Shown here piece after piece: positions 41,197 through 50,091 of a stretch of 64,000 bases of DNA; positions within the stretch are counted from its first letter, which is position 1; each line of letters begins with the position of its first letter. The translations under genes and the position numbers were made by a program. Below the pieces are notes generated by a model. It was not told where the DNA came from, ran no database searches, and saw nothing but the letters and a program-made list of their open reading frames with translations. Source of the DNA: Congregibacter brevis (GTDB taxonomy: Bacteria; Pseudomonadota; Gammaproteobacteria; Pseudomonadales; Halieaceae); the NCBI RefSeq assembly GCF_045689245.1, contig NZ_CP136865.1, forward strand, positions 2,356,001-2,420,000, written 5' to 3'.

Positions 41197-43384
41197 CACG
41201 CCCCAACCATGGCTGGCCACCTGTCCACGTGCATTGCCGCCGATTTTGGCTAAAGAGCTTGAAGCACTTGGGGCTACGGATCTTCGGGAACAGCAGGCCG
41301 GTGTTAGCTTCGTTGGTACGCGGGCCGTCATGTATCGGGCTTGTTTGTGGTCTCGCACAGCTACACGCGTATTGATGCCGGTGGGTGATGGACCCGCCAG
41401 TGATGCGGATGCTCTGTACGAAACACTGTGTGGTTTGCCCTGGCCCGAGTTGTTGCAAGAGGGCCGAAGTGTTGCGGTTACTTTTCATGGCACCAACAGC
41501 GAAATTCGCAACACACGTTTTGGCGCGCAGCGAAGTAAGGATGCCATCGTAGACGTGTATCGTGCCGCGAGCCTAACGCCACCGAAGATCAGCCTGGAGA
41601 ATCCTGATCTGCAGATCGTCGTTCGCTTACATCGTGACCGGATAGATGTGGCTCTGGATATGGTGGGCGAGAGCCTTCATCGTCGTGGTTACCGTCGTGC
41701 GTCAGGGGACGCGCCGCTGAAGGAAAATCTGGCAGCGGCCTTATTGTTAAGAGCTGACTGGCCGCGCCTTGCGAGCGAAGGCGCGGCTCTTGTGGATCCC
41801 ATGTGCGGCTCGGCCACATTGCTTTTGGAGGGCGCGCAGATAGCCGCGGATCAGGCACCGGCCCTAGGTAGATCAAGCTTTGGGTTTATGGCGTGGTCGG
41901 GACACGACGATGAGCAGTGGCGAGCGATTCAAAGCGAGGCACGGGGTAGGGCAGAGCGTGGACTCGCTCAAGGATTACCGGAGATTCGCGGTTACGATGC
42001 AGACCCCAAGGTGATCAGGCGTGCCGAGGAAAACATTAGCGCTGCGGGCCTTGCTAAGTGGGTCCGGGTGAGCGTCAAGGCGCTCGGAGAGGTGCGCAAA
42101 CCAACGCATATCGCTCTGCCTAAGGGTTTGCTCATCACCAATCCCCCTTACGGTGAACGCATTGGGCGAAAAGACAGCCTGCCCCAGCTGTATCGGCATC
42201 TCGGCGAGCTGCTCAATCGCGAGTTCAATGGCTGGCAGGCCGCTATTCTCGCGGGTGACCGGGAGCATGGGCGCTCTTTGGGGCTGCGCAGTCATCGTCA
42301 GTACCAGCTGTTCAACGGACGCTTGCCGGTGACGCTCCTGCTTATCGATCTCGAGGGGAACAGGCTCACTGACGAGCATGCCGGTGCCAGGGAGCGGGAA
42401 GCTCCAGCGGTAGCGGAAGAGAAAGCAAATCTGGTCCTCAGCCCTGGCGCAGAAATGTTCGCCAATCGCGTGCGCAAGAACCAGCGCAAATTAGCATCCT
42501 GGCTAAAGCGTAGTGGCAATGAATGCTATCGCCTGTATGACGCGGACATTCCGGAGTATGCCGTCGCCATTGATCGCTATGGTGAGTATCTGCATGTCGC
42601 CGAGTACAAGGCGCCAGCACAAATCAGTGAGGAAGCCGCGGCGCAGCGCCTCGCAGATATTCGCCTGAGCTTGCCCGAGGCTACGGGTACAACCGCGGAC
42701 AAGATCGTATTTAAGCAGCGCGAGCGCCAGCGAGGTAAGTCCCAGTATCAGGTACGCGGCGACGCAGGCGAGATGCTCTCGGTGCGTGAGGGGAATGCAA
42801 AACTCCTCGTCAATCTCCATGACTATTTGGACACAGGCTTGTTTCTCGATCATCGTCCGCTACGTCTGCGTATAGCGGCTGAGGCAAAAGGACTGCGGTT
42901 TCTTAACCTGTACTGCTACACGGGATCGGCGACGGTTCATGCCGCGCTCGCGGGCGCGCGCGAAACCGTGAGTGTCGATTTATCAAACAGCTATCTGGCC
43001 TGGCTGGGGCAAAATTTGGCGCACAACGGGCTCGCTGAAACTCGAAATCACCTCCAACGCGCTGATGTCATGCAATGGTTGCGTGAGGGTGACGATCTTT
43101 TTGACTTAATCCTGCTTGATCCTCCTTCGTTTTCGAACTCTCGAAAGGTGCCTGGTAGCTTTGACGTGCAGCGGGACCACGGTGGCCTCTTGAATCTCGC
43201 GATGACGCGCTTAGCGCCCAGCGGAGTTCTATATTTTTCCAATAATCGGCGAAAGTTCCGGCTCGATACAGATGTCAGTGAGCGCTTCGCCGTGAAGGAC
43301 ATCACCAAGCGCACTTTGGACCCCGATTTCCAGCGACAGCCGGTGCCGCATCAGTGTTGGGAATTCCGCCATGAGGCGCCTTGA
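41186..43384 (+). CDS. rlmL: 23S rRNA methyltransferase RlmKL (bifunctional)
   Basis: The 732-residue protein fuses two methyltransferases that modify 23S rRNA at G2445 (N2, RlmL part) and G2069 (N7, RlmK part). The order is THUMP domain (about residues 50-160), first methyltransferase with NPPYGER from Asn319, and second methyltransferase with DPPSFSNS from Asp645. Length equals that of the gammaproteobacterial enzyme. The GTG start overlaps the end of the HTH gene by 11 bases. Confidence 0.93.
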   Translation: MIADTPQPWLATCPRALPPILAKELEALGATDLREQQAGVSFVGTRAVMYRACLWSRTATRVLMPVGDGPASDADALYETLCGLPWPELLQEGRSVAVTFHGTNSEIRNTRFGAQRSKDAIVDVYRAASLTPPKISLENPDLQIVVRLHRDRIDVALDMVGESLHRRGYRRASGDAPLKENLAAALLLRADWPRLASEGAALVDPMCGSATLLLEGAQIAADQAPALGRSSFGFMAWSGHDDEQWRAIQSEARGRAERGLAQGLPEIRGYDADPKVIRRAEENISAAGLAKWVRVSVKALGEVRKPTHIALPKGLLITNPPYGERIGRKDSLPQLYRHLGELLNREFNGWQAAILAGDREHGRSLGLRSHRQYQLFNGRLPVTLLLIDLEGNRLTDEHAGAREREAPAVAEEKANLVLSPGAEMFANRVRKNQRKLASWLKRSGNECYRLYDADIPEYAVAIDRYGEYLHVAEYKAPAQISEEAAAQRLADIRLSLPEATGTTADKIVFKQRERQRGKSQYQVRGDAGEMLSVREGNAKLLVNLHDYLDTGLFLDHRPLRLRIAAEAKGLRFLNLYCYTGSATVHAALAGARETVSVDLSNSYLAWLGQNLAHNGLAETRNHLQRADVMQWLREGDDLFDLILLDPPSFSNSRKVPGSFDVQRDHGGLLNLAMTRLAPSGVLYFSNNRRKFRLDTDVSERFAVKDITKRTLDPDFQRQPVPHQCWEFRHEAP

Positions 43385-43413
43385 AAGGTGTTATTTGGCG
43401 AGAAAAAATAAAG

Positions 43414-43422
43414 TTATCCACA
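43414..43422 (+). promoter_or_regulatory. DnaA box (TTATCCACA)
   Basis: Exact match to the strongest E. coli DnaA box, TTATCCACA, 30 bases after the rlmKL stop. A second identical copy lies 187 bases downstream. Confidence 0.6.
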
Positions 43423-43557
43423 GCGCTTGCAAAAAATTCTGACAATGTGATAGCGCCGCCATCACCAATAATCGGTGTTATTAATGTTTTCTAAGTAATT
43501 GAAAAATATGCAGATATAATATGGCTTTGATGTTGGCGAGGAAAATCAATATTTGCT

Positions 43558-43566
43558 TGTGAATAA
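43558..43566 (-). promoter_or_regulatory. DnaA box (TTATTCACA), reverse orientation
   Basis: On the minus strand this reads TTATTCACA, which fits the consensus TTWTNCACA. It lies between the two plus-strand boxes. Confidence 0.5.
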
Positions 43567-43600
43567 CTCGGTTGCTCTTGCATTTTTTTTGCGCACTGCT

Positions 43601-43609
43601 TTATCCACA
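43601..43609 (+). promoter_or_regulatory. DnaA box (TTATCCACA)
   Basis: Second exact TTATCCACA, 37 bases ahead of the flavodoxin-like gene start, where a bound DnaA could act on its promoter. Confidence 0.6.
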
Positions 43610-43645
43610 TCTCTGTGAAGTTTTGAGGAATAAAAATTAGTTGAC

Positions 43646-44089
43646 ATGTTGGTGGTTTATCACAGTCAAAGTGGCGCCTCTGCAAAATTGGCTGCGGCAG
43701 GTATGGAGGGGGCGTTAGAACACTGCCCAGACGCACGTTTTTCTCGCTCTGTAGACGTAGGCGCACCGGAAATAGTCGCAAGCACTGGCGTGTTATTGGT
43801 GTGCGCTGAGAATTCGGGCCGCCTCGCTGGGGGTATGAAGGACCTGCTCGACAGAACCTTTTATCCAATGATTGGACACCGGTGCAGCTTGCCTTATGCG
43901 TTGTTGATTTCCGCGGGTAACGACGGGCGCGGGGCTGTTGCCGAGGCTCAGCGAATTCTCCGTGGTATTCCTTTTACGGAGGCCTTGGAACCATTAATAA
44001 TCCGTGGCGTGCCGGACCAGGCTGCGCTTCTCAAAGCAAGAGAGTTTGGCGCCGGGTTTGCAGCGGGGCTGGAGATGGGGATTTTTTGA
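43646..44089 (+). CDS. Flavodoxin-like / NADPH-dependent FMN reductase family
   Basis: The 147-residue protein has a flavodoxin-like fold: VVYHSQSGASAKLA at the N-terminus is the FMN phosphate-binding loop, followed by a region reading CAENSGRLAGGMKDLLDRTFYP, as in small NAD(P)H-dependent FMN reductases. It probably carries electrons or reduces a small substrate in the cytoplasm. The nearest ribosome-like site (GAGGAA) is 15 bases before the ATG, longer than usual. Its upstream region is the DnaA-box cluster. Confidence 0.8.
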   Translation: MLVVYHSQSGASAKLAAAGMEGALEHCPDARFSRSVDVGAPEIVASTGVLLVCAENSGRLAGGMKDLLDRTFYPMIGHRCSLPYALLISAGNDGRGAVAEAQRILRGIPFTEALEPLIIRGVPDQAALLKAREFGAGFAAGLEMGIF

Positions 44090-44125
44090 TCCGCAGTTTT
44101 TTAACAGATATGGGATGGTAATGAC

Positions 44126-44626
44126 ATGGCGATGGAAGATCAGGACAGCGTTTCTGCATCAGTGCCTGAGGGTTTTGTTCTGGTGCCGGATGGTATGGGG
44201 TTTGCTGACAGTCTTCGGCCTTTCTATCGGAGGGTTGTCGATAAGGAAGTGAGCTTTGGCATGCTGGTCGAAGAAAAACACCTGAATCCCATGGGTATCG
44301 TCCATGGGGGCGCGCTCATGACCTTGGCAGATATAGCGGCAGCGAACAGCATACGCGTACTGCGAGATAAGCCGGCGGCTTCACCGACGATCAATCTCAG
44401 CTTTGATTTCATGGCGCCGGGGCGTCTGGGGCACTGGCTTGAAACTCGCGCAGACCATGTCCAGGCCAAACGTCGCTTTGGCTTTTGCAGCGGTGCTATT
44501 TTCGACGGTGACAAAGCCATTCTCAGATACAGCGGAACCTTCTACTGCCCCGATCACGGCGGTCTGGTCGTGACAAACGATAATACTGAGCAAGCTAAGT
44601 TTCTCTTAGGAGACGACGCGCCGTAA
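44126..44626 (+). CDS. PaaI-family hotdog thioesterase
   Basis: The 166-residue protein is a hotdog-fold acyl-CoA thioesterase of the PaaI type: HLNPMGIVHGGALMTLADIA (central helix and catalytic region) and LSFDFMAPGRLGHWLE. Such enzymes release CoA from phenylacetyl- or aromatic/short acyl-CoA. Substrate not evident. It lies 36 bases after the flavodoxin-like gene and is convergent with the LysR gene. Confidence 0.88.
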   Translation: MAMEDQDSVSASVPEGFVLVPDGMGFADSLRPFYRRVVDKEVSFGMLVEEKHLNPMGIVHGGALMTLADIAAANSIRVLRDKPAASPTINLSFDFMAPGRLGHWLETRADHVQAKRRFGFCSGAIFDGDKAILRYSGTFYCPDHGGLVVTNDNTEQAKFLLGDDAP

Positions 44627-44633
44627 ACGGCGC
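44618..44633 (+). terminator. Possible hairpin at end of thioesterase gene
   Basis: GCGCCGT at 44618-44624 pairs with ACGGCGC at 44627-44633, giving a GC-rich stem closed by a short TAAA loop that overlaps the stop codon. The following TAATTTCC is only a weak T-tract. It lies between convergent genes, which fits a terminator, but the evidence is modest. Confidence 0.35.
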
Positions 44634-44657
44634 TAATTTCCGACGCGAGACAAACAG

Positions 44658-45542
44658 CTAATTAGGGCTTTTCTCTCCGGACTCACGAAGGAGCGTTAGG
44701 AATGCGGAGGCACTGCGGGACAGGCTTCTTTCCTGATGACGAACGAGGCCCAGGGTGCGGTGAAGCCTCGTGTCCTCTACGCGGAGTGTCCGCAGATCTG
44801 GCCCGGCCATGCTCTTGGGAAGTACCGTCCAGCCCAAACCGACCACTGCCATCATCCGCAGTGTTTCAAGATAGTTGGTGGCCATACGCAACTGAAGAGT
44901 GGCGTCCGCTGCATTAAAGTGCTCGTGTACGATTTGTCCGGTAAACGTGTCCAAACCGGGAAGGACCGCCGGGTGTTCCGCCAATTCCGCTATGGCAACC
45001 CGCCGACGATTAGCGAGCTCGTGCTCTTTCGCAACCATAACCGATAGCTCGTCCGTCCACACAACCTCGCTTTGTAGCTGTGACACGTCGCCGGGCGCGA
45101 GAGTGACTACAGCTAGTTCGATGTCTCCCACCCTAAGGCGTTCATAGGCCTGCTCTGAATCAAGAAACTCTATGGCCAAGTGGACGGAAGGGTACAGTCG
45201 CTGAAACGCGGATAGTACCGGTGGTAAACGATGTAAACCGATGTGATGGCTGGTGGCAATGCGCAGGGGGCCGGAAATTTCTCCGTTGATGTCCCGCACG
45301 GCCTGCTCCGCCTGGCGCAAGCTTTGCTCCACCTCGGGGATATGGCGTAGCAGGGCTCGGCCCGCTTCTGTGAGCTCGATGCGTCGCCCCAGTCGATCGA
45401 AAAGAGGCGCGTTCAGTTCCGACTCTAAGACGGCAATTCGCTTACTCACGGCTGGTTGAGTGAGATGCAACTGTTCTGCAGCGGCAGAGAAGGATTCGCC
45501 GTGAGCCACAGCGGCGAAGGCGCGAAGATTTGCGATATCCAT
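44658..45542 (-). CDS. LysR-family regulator, divergent from leuC
   Basis: The 294-residue protein has the N-terminal LysR winged HTH (FAAVAHGESFSAAAEQLHLTQPAVSKRI, residues 8-35) and a substrate-binding effector domain. I start it at the ATG at 45542; a longer frame runs through the leuC promoter region and has no family features. The gene is divergent from leuCDB, as is the LysR gene next to leuC in Pseudomonas, so it probably regulates leucine synthesis or a linked function and itself. A T-N11-A palindrome lies two bases ahead of its start codon. Confidence 0.9.
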   Translation of the reverse strand: MDIANLRAFAAVAHGESFSAAAEQLHLTQPAVSKRIAVLESELNAPLFDRLGRRIELTEAGRALLRHIPEVEQSLRQAEQAVRDINGEISGPLRIATSHHIGLHRLPPVLSAFQRLYPSVHLAIEFLDSEQAYERLRVGDIELAVVTLAPGDVSQLQSEVVWTDELSVMVAKEHELANRRRVAIAELAEHPAVLPGLDTFTGQIVHEHFNAADATLQLRMATNYLETLRMMAVVGLGWTVLPKSMAGPDLRTLRVEDTRLHRTLGLVRHQERSLSRSASAFLTLLRESGEKSPN

Positions 45543-45543
45543 G

Positions 45544-45560
45544 AATAACCAGAAGTTATT
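45544..45560. promoter_or_regulatory. LysR-type operator (T-N11-A palindrome)
   Basis: AATAAC-CAGAA-GTTATT is a perfect 6-5-6 inverted repeat whose core TAACCAGAAGTTA fits the LysR consensus T-N11-A. Its centre is about 65 bases before the predicted leuC transcription start, the usual place of a LysR recognition site, and just upstream of the lysR start codon, where it could serve autorepression. Confidence 0.6.
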
Positions 45561-45581
45561 GACTGTATAAAAATAATAGAT

Positions 45582-45610
45582 TTGAGTTATTGCTAATGCA
45601 AGCCTAGGAT
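45582..45610 (+). promoter_or_regulatory. Candidate sigma-70 promoter of leuC
   Basis: TTGAGT at 45582-45587 and TAGGAT at 45605-45610 are 17 bases apart, each with four of six consensus bases. Transcription would begin near 45617, leaving a 26-base leader before leuC. The weak hexamers fit an activator-dependent promoter. Confidence 0.42.
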
Positions 45611-45642
45611 GGCGGCGTTTTTTCGTAATCGAGAACGCTGCT

Positions 45643-47088
45643 ATGCCCGGTAAAACCTTGTACGACAAATTGTGGGATCTTCATTTGGTGGAAGAGCGCG
45701 AGGACGGCTCAGCGCTAATCTATATTGATCGCCATCTCATTCATGAAGTGACTTCCCCCCAGGCTTTTGAGGGGCTGCGTCTTGCCGGGCGGCAGCCTTG
45801 GCGCCTTGATGCCAACCTGGCAGTGCCGGACCACAACGTGCCGACGGACTCAGCAGAGCGAGCGGGCGGTGTAGCCGGCATTCTTGATTCCACGTCTCGC
45901 TTGCAGGTGCAAACTCTTGACGACAACTGCGAACATTTTGGCATTGAAGAGATTCCTATCAATGATCGCCGCCAGGGCATCGTGCATGTCGTAGGGCCCG
46001 AGATGGGTGCGACCCTCCCGGGTATGACTGTGGTGTGTGGCGATTCTCACACCAGTACTCATGGCGCGCTTGGTGCGCTTGCGCATGGTATTGGTACATC
46101 CGAAGTTGAGCACGTTCTCGCTACGCAGTGCCTGGTTCAGCAAAAAATGAAGAATTTGCGTATCCGCGTAGACGGAAAGCTCGCCTTGGGTGTGACGGCA
46201 AAAGATCTGGCGCTAGCTATCATTGGTGAGATTGGCACGGCGGGAGGTACAGGTTTCGCAATTGAGTTTGCCGGCGAAGCTGTCGAGGCGCTGAGCATGG
46301 AAGGGCGCATGACGTTGTGCAACATGTCCATCGAGGCTGGGGCGCGGATGGGAATGATCGCGGTAGATGCCGTGACTCTGGATTATGTCCGTGGTCGCCC
46401 CATGGCCCCCACAGGCGATGCATGGGATCTCGCTGTAAAGGCCTGGGGCGATCTTCACAGCGACGCCGATGCGATCTTCGATCGTGAAATTCGTTTAGAC
46501 GCGGCTACAGTGGCGCCCCAAGTTACCTGGGGCACATCTCCGGAGATGGTTGCACCTGTGACCGCCGACGTTCCAGACCCCGCGAGTATGGATAGTCCTT
46601 CGCAACGAGAGGCTACGGTTCGAGCCTTGAGCTACATGGGCTTGGATGGCGGAGTGCCTATCACCTCGATACCGGCGGATCGCGTATTCATAGGATCTTG
46701 CACCAATTCGCGCATTGAAGATTTACGTGAAGCAGCGGCTGTTGTTCGCGGACGGCAAAAGGCTGCCTCGGTGAAGCAGGCAATGGTTGTGCCGGGTTCA
46801 GGAGAGGTAAAGGCGCAAGCGGAAGCAGAAGGGCTAGATCAGATTTTCCTCGATGCCGGGCTGGAGTGGCGGGAGCCGGGTTGTTCCATGTGCTTGGCTA
46901 TGAACGCTGACAAGCTAGGAAAAGGCGAGCACTGCGCCTCTACATCCAACAGAAACTTCGAAGGTCGTCAGGGCTTTGGGGGGCGCACGCACCTGGTGAG
47001 TCCGGGGATGGCTGCCGCGGCGGCCATCGCGGGGCACTTTGTGGATGTTCGTGACTTTACTCAGGGTGAGCAGGGAGCGCAGGTATGA
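45643..47088 (+). CDS. leuC: 3-isopropylmalate dehydratase large subunit
   Basis: The 481-residue aconitase-family protein converts 2-isopropylmalate to 3-isopropylmalate with LeuD. The three [4Fe-4S] ligands are present: Cys353 in GSCTNSR, and Cys414 and Cys417 in CSMC. Length and spacing match E. coli LeuC. It is first of leuC-leuD-leuB, overlapping leuD by four bases. leuA is not in the window. Confidence 0.95.
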   Translation: MPGKTLYDKLWDLHLVEEREDGSALIYIDRHLIHEVTSPQAFEGLRLAGRQPWRLDANLAVPDHNVPTDSAERAGGVAGILDSTSRLQVQTLDDNCEHFGIEEIPINDRRQGIVHVVGPEMGATLPGMTVVCGDSHTSTHGALGALAHGIGTSEVEHVLATQCLVQQKMKNLRIRVDGKLALGVTAKDLALAIIGEIGTAGGTGFAIEFAGEAVEALSMEGRMTLCNMSIEAGARMGMIAVDAVTLDYVRGRPMAPTGDAWDLAVKAWGDLHSDADAIFDREIRLDAATVAPQVTWGTSPEMVAPVTADVPDPASMDSPSQREATVRALSYMGLDGGVPITSIPADRVFIGSCTNSRIEDLREAAAVVRGRQKAASVKQAMVVPGSGEVKAQAEAEGLDQIFLDAGLEWREPGCSMCLAMNADKLGKGEHCASTSNRNFEGRQGFGGRTHLVSPGMAAAAAIAGHFVDVRDFTQGEQGAQV

Positions 47089-47738
47089 AGGCTTTTACGG
47101 TACATGAAGGGCTGGTTGCGCCCATGGATCGCGCCAATGTGGATACGGATCTGATTATTCCGAAGCAGTTTTTGAAGTCGATCAAGCGGAGCGGCTTTGG
47201 GCCTAACCTGTTCGACGAGTTGCGTTATCTCGACGAAGGAGAGCCAGGGCAGGACTGTAGTCAGCGTCCCTTGAATCCAGATTTTCCGTTGAACTTTTCC
47301 CGTTACAAAGGTGCGTCGGTACTTCTTGGGCGGGAGAACTTTGGCTGCGGATCCAGTCGTGAACACGCGCCCTGGGCTTTGGAGGACTATGGTTTTCGCT
47401 GCGTAATAGCCCCTAGTTTTGCGGATATTTTCTACAACAACTGTTTTAAGAACGGTGTATTGCCGGTGGTGTTGACCGCCGAGCAAGTGGACGAACTGTT
47501 TGCCGACTTATATGCCAACGAAGGCTTTAGCGTGACGGTAGATCTTGAAAAACAGGAGGTGCGTCTGAGCGGTGATCGTTGCTGGTCTTTCCCGGTTGAG
47601 GGTTATCGTCGTCAGTGTTTGCTCGAAGGTTTGGATGACATTGGTGTCACGTTAAAGAGTGAGGATGCTATTCGCAGCTACGAGGCTGCTTTGCGAACGC
47701 GGTCCCCATGGTTGTTCCGCTCGGGAGCCGGGGCATGA
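47085..47738 (+). CDS. leuD: 3-isopropylmalate dehydratase small subunit
   Basis: The 217-residue LeuD provides the swivelling domain of the dehydratase. The GRENFGCGSSREHAPWAL segment is diagnostic, as is NVDTDLIIPKQFLK near the N-terminus. ATG overlaps the leuC stop by four bases; its own stop overlaps leuB by four bases. Confidence 0.95.
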   Translation: MKAFTVHEGLVAPMDRANVDTDLIIPKQFLKSIKRSGFGPNLFDELRYLDEGEPGQDCSQRPLNPDFPLNFSRYKGASVLLGRENFGCGSSREHAPWALEDYGFRCVIAPSFADIFYNNCFKNGVLPVVLTAEQVDELFADLYANEGFSVTVDLEKQEVRLSGDRCWSFPVEGYRRQCLLEGLDDIGVTLKSEDAIRSYEAALRTRSPWLFRSGAGA

Positions 47739-48832
47739 GTCAGAAAGTACTACTCCTACCGGGAGATTACATTGGTCAGGAGATCGTACCCGAGGCCGAG
47801 AAAGTCCTTGCGCGAATCTGCGAGCTCTACGATCTCGATATCACCACGGAATCCGCGTTAATCGGTGGTTCTGCTTACGATGCAGAGGGCTATCCTTTGC
47901 CGGCGAGCACCCTGGAGAAGGCTAGGGCGGCCGATGCTATTTTGTTGGGCGCGGTGGGTGGTCCCGCTTATGACAACGTAGAGCGGGATTTGCGTCCCGA
48001 AAAAGGCTTGCTGCGAATCCGCTCCGAGCTTGGTTTGTTCGGCAACCTGCGCCCCGCGATCATGTACCCCCAGCTGGTCGATGCATCAAGTCTGAAGCCT
48101 GAGTTGGTTGCTGGCTTGGACATTCTCATCGTTCGCGAACTCACCGGCGGTATTTACTTTGGTCAGCCTCGAGGCATTCGCGAACTGGACAACGGCGAGC
48201 GTGAAGGCTTCAACACCTATGTATACAGCGAAAGCGAGATTCGACGCATCGCCAAACTGGCCTTCGAGCTAGCTGGAAAGCGCGGCGGTCGTGTCTGCTC
48301 TGTCGATAAGGCTAACGTACTGGAAGCGACGGTGCTGTGGCGAGAGGTTGTGACGGAGCTCGCGGAGTCATACCCGGACATCGAACTGGAACATATGTAT
48401 GTCGATAACGCTGCTATGCAGTTGGTCCGTGCGCCCAAGCAGTTTGATGTCATTGTGACCGGCAACATGTTTGGCGACATTCTTTCCGACGCGGCAGCAA
48501 TGCTCACAGGCTCCATCGGTATGTTGCCCTCAGCGTCCCTCAATGAAAGCGGTCAGGGCATCTACGAACCCTGTCACGGTTCCGCGCCGGATATAGCGGG
48601 TCAAGGAAAGGCCAATCCTTTAGCGACCATCCTGTCTGTGGCAATGATGCTTCGCTATTCCCTAGGCAGCCCCGCGGCGGCGGACAGCATTGAGATCGCA
48701 GTGGGTCAGGTGCTGGATAAGGGCTTGCGAACGCCGGATATTGCCGGTGCAGGCGAGGCAGTAGTCACAACAAATGAGATGGGGGACGCCGTGGTGGCGG
48801 CCCTGTCCAACGTAACAAAGACGGACGGATAG
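47735..48832 (+). CDS. leuB: 3-isopropylmalate dehydrogenase
   Basis: The 365-residue enzyme oxidises and decarboxylates 3-isopropylmalate to 2-oxoisocaproate with NAD. The family motifs are DYIGQEIVPEA near the start, RELTGGIYFG and the metal-binding NMFGDILSDAAAMLTGS. The ATG at 47735 sits in an ATGA overlap with leuD with a GGAG site before it; a GTG 27 bases upstream would lie deeper in leuD. Confidence 0.95.
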   Translation: MSQKVLLLPGDYIGQEIVPEAEKVLARICELYDLDITTESALIGGSAYDAEGYPLPASTLEKARAADAILLGAVGGPAYDNVERDLRPEKGLLRIRSELGLFGNLRPAIMYPQLVDASSLKPELVAGLDILIVRELTGGIYFGQPRGIRELDNGEREGFNTYVYSESEIRRIAKLAFELAGKRGGRVCSVDKANVLEATVLWREVVTELAESYPDIELEHMYVDNAAMQLVRAPKQFDVIVTGNMFGDILSDAAAMLTGSIGMLPSASLNESGQGIYEPCHGSAPDIAGQGKANPLATILSVAMMLRYSLGSPAAADSIEIAVGQVLDKGLRTPDIAGAGEAVVTTNEMGDAVVAALSNVTKTDG

Positions 48833-48839
48833 AAAAGTA

Positions 48840-49868
48840 ATGAGTGAAACCTACGATGTAGCCGTAGTTGGCGCCACCGGAGCGGTGGGAGAGGCCATGA
48901 TCGAAATATTAGAGCAGCGTGATTTCCCGGTAGGGGAGCTGTATCTACTCGCCTCTGAGCGCTCTGCTGGCAAGAGAGTTAATTTTCGTGGAAAGCAGTG
49001 CGCGGTAGAGGACCTTGCTAGCTTTGATTTCTCGAAAGTTCAAATCGGCTTATTCTCTGCCGGAGGTAGCATTTCAGAAGAGTATGCGCCCATCGCTGCG
49101 GAGGCCGGCTGCGTAGTGATTGATAACACTTCGCACTTTCGTCGAGATGCGGATGTCCCTTTAATCGTGCCGGAGGTTAACCCGCATGCAGCCGTGGATT
49201 TCCACGCCCGCGGCATCATTGCCAACCCTAACTGCTCGACTATTCAGATGTTGGTTGCCCTTAAACCGCTTCACGATGCCGCAGGCATCACGCGGATCAA
49301 TGTGGCTACCTATCAGGCGGTATCGGGAACCGGTAAGTCGGCGATTGAGGAGCTTGCGGGTCAGACCGCACGTTTGTTGAACGGTCAGCCTGCAGAGAGC
49401 AAGGTGTACCCCCGTCAGATCGCGTTTAACGCATTGCCGCACATCGATACTTTCCAGGAGAACGGTTACACCCGGGAAGAGATGAAGATGGTCTGGGAGA
49501 CGCAGAAAATCTTTGAAGATGACAGCATTGCCGTAAACGCCACCTGTGTTCGCGTGCCTGTCTTTCACGGGCATTCAGAAGCGGTTCATATTGAAACCCG
49601 AGAGAAACTGACTGCGGCGGAAGCGCGAGCATTGCTCGAGTCTGCGCCTGGTGTCACGGTGTTAGATGAGCGAGAGGACGGTGGTTACGCGACGCCGGTC
49701 ACCGAGGGGGCGGGGAGTGATCCCGTTTTCGTGAGTCGAATTCGCGAGGATATCTCCCATGACCGAGGATTGAACCTTTGGGTGGTGTCCGACAATCTCC
49801 GTAAAGGCGCAGCCCTGAATAGCGTTCAAATCGCTGAATTGCTAGTGCGAGAAAATCTTCTTAATTGA
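48840..49868 (+). CDS. asd: Aspartate-semialdehyde dehydrogenase
   Basis: The 342-residue enzyme makes aspartate semialdehyde from aspartyl phosphate with NADPH, feeding lysine, threonine, methionine and diaminopimelate. The nucleophile Cys132 lies in NPNCSTIQ; the N-terminal VVGATGAVGEAM loop binds NADP. Position between leuB and fimV is the same as in Pseudomonas. It follows leuB after seven bases. Confidence 0.94.
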   Translation: MSETYDVAVVGATGAVGEAMIEILEQRDFPVGELYLLASERSAGKRVNFRGKQCAVEDLASFDFSKVQIGLFSAGGSISEEYAPIAAEAGCVVIDNTSHFRRDADVPLIVPEVNPHAAVDFHARGIIANPNCSTIQMLVALKPLHDAAGITRINVATYQAVSGTGKSAIEELAGQTARLLNGQPAESKVYPRQIAFNALPHIDTFQENGYTREEMKMVWETQKIFEDDSIAVNATCVRVPVFHGHSEAVHIETREKLTAAEARALLESAPGVTVLDEREDGGYATPVTEGAGSDPVFVSRIREDISHDRGLNLWVVSDNLRKGAALNSVQIAELLVRENLLN

Positions 49869-50091
49869 CGCCCCGGCCGCCTGGGCAGCACTTATGTAGT
49901 GCCCCTCGCACTTGACGTGCCTGCGCGCGCAAGGCTACATTTCTCCAAGTTGCAGCATTTTGTAGGTAATTTGACGCAAGCTGTTGTGTAAAAAGCCTTT
50001 TCTGTTGTTAAGTACGTTAAGGTCGAAGAAAGAGCCTGTGACTCGAGTACTTCGGGCATAATGGCAATTCAGGGTGAAAAAAGGCGGGGCG

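Larger units (their letters stand above)
43385..43645. other. AT-rich spacer with DnaA-box cluster
   Basis: This gap of 261 bases between rlmKL and the flavodoxin-like gene is much richer in A and T than its flanks, with runs such as AAAAAATAAA and eight T in a row at 43583-43590. It has three exact matches to the DnaA consensus TTWTNCACA in both orientations (listed separately) and no GATC. No coding frame is visible. It could be an origin-like or DnaA-titrating site, or the DnaA-controlled promoter of the next gene. Confidence 0.6.

Noticed and set aside
43545..43560. IHF-like site AATCAATATTTGC next to the DnaA boxes
   Set aside because: It fails the TTR end of the IHF consensus at the right spacing.
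49883..49905. Hairpin GGG-(CA)-GCACT / AGTGC-CCC after asd as terminator
   Set aside because: The stem has a two-base bulge and no T-tract follows, so it does not meet the usual criteria.
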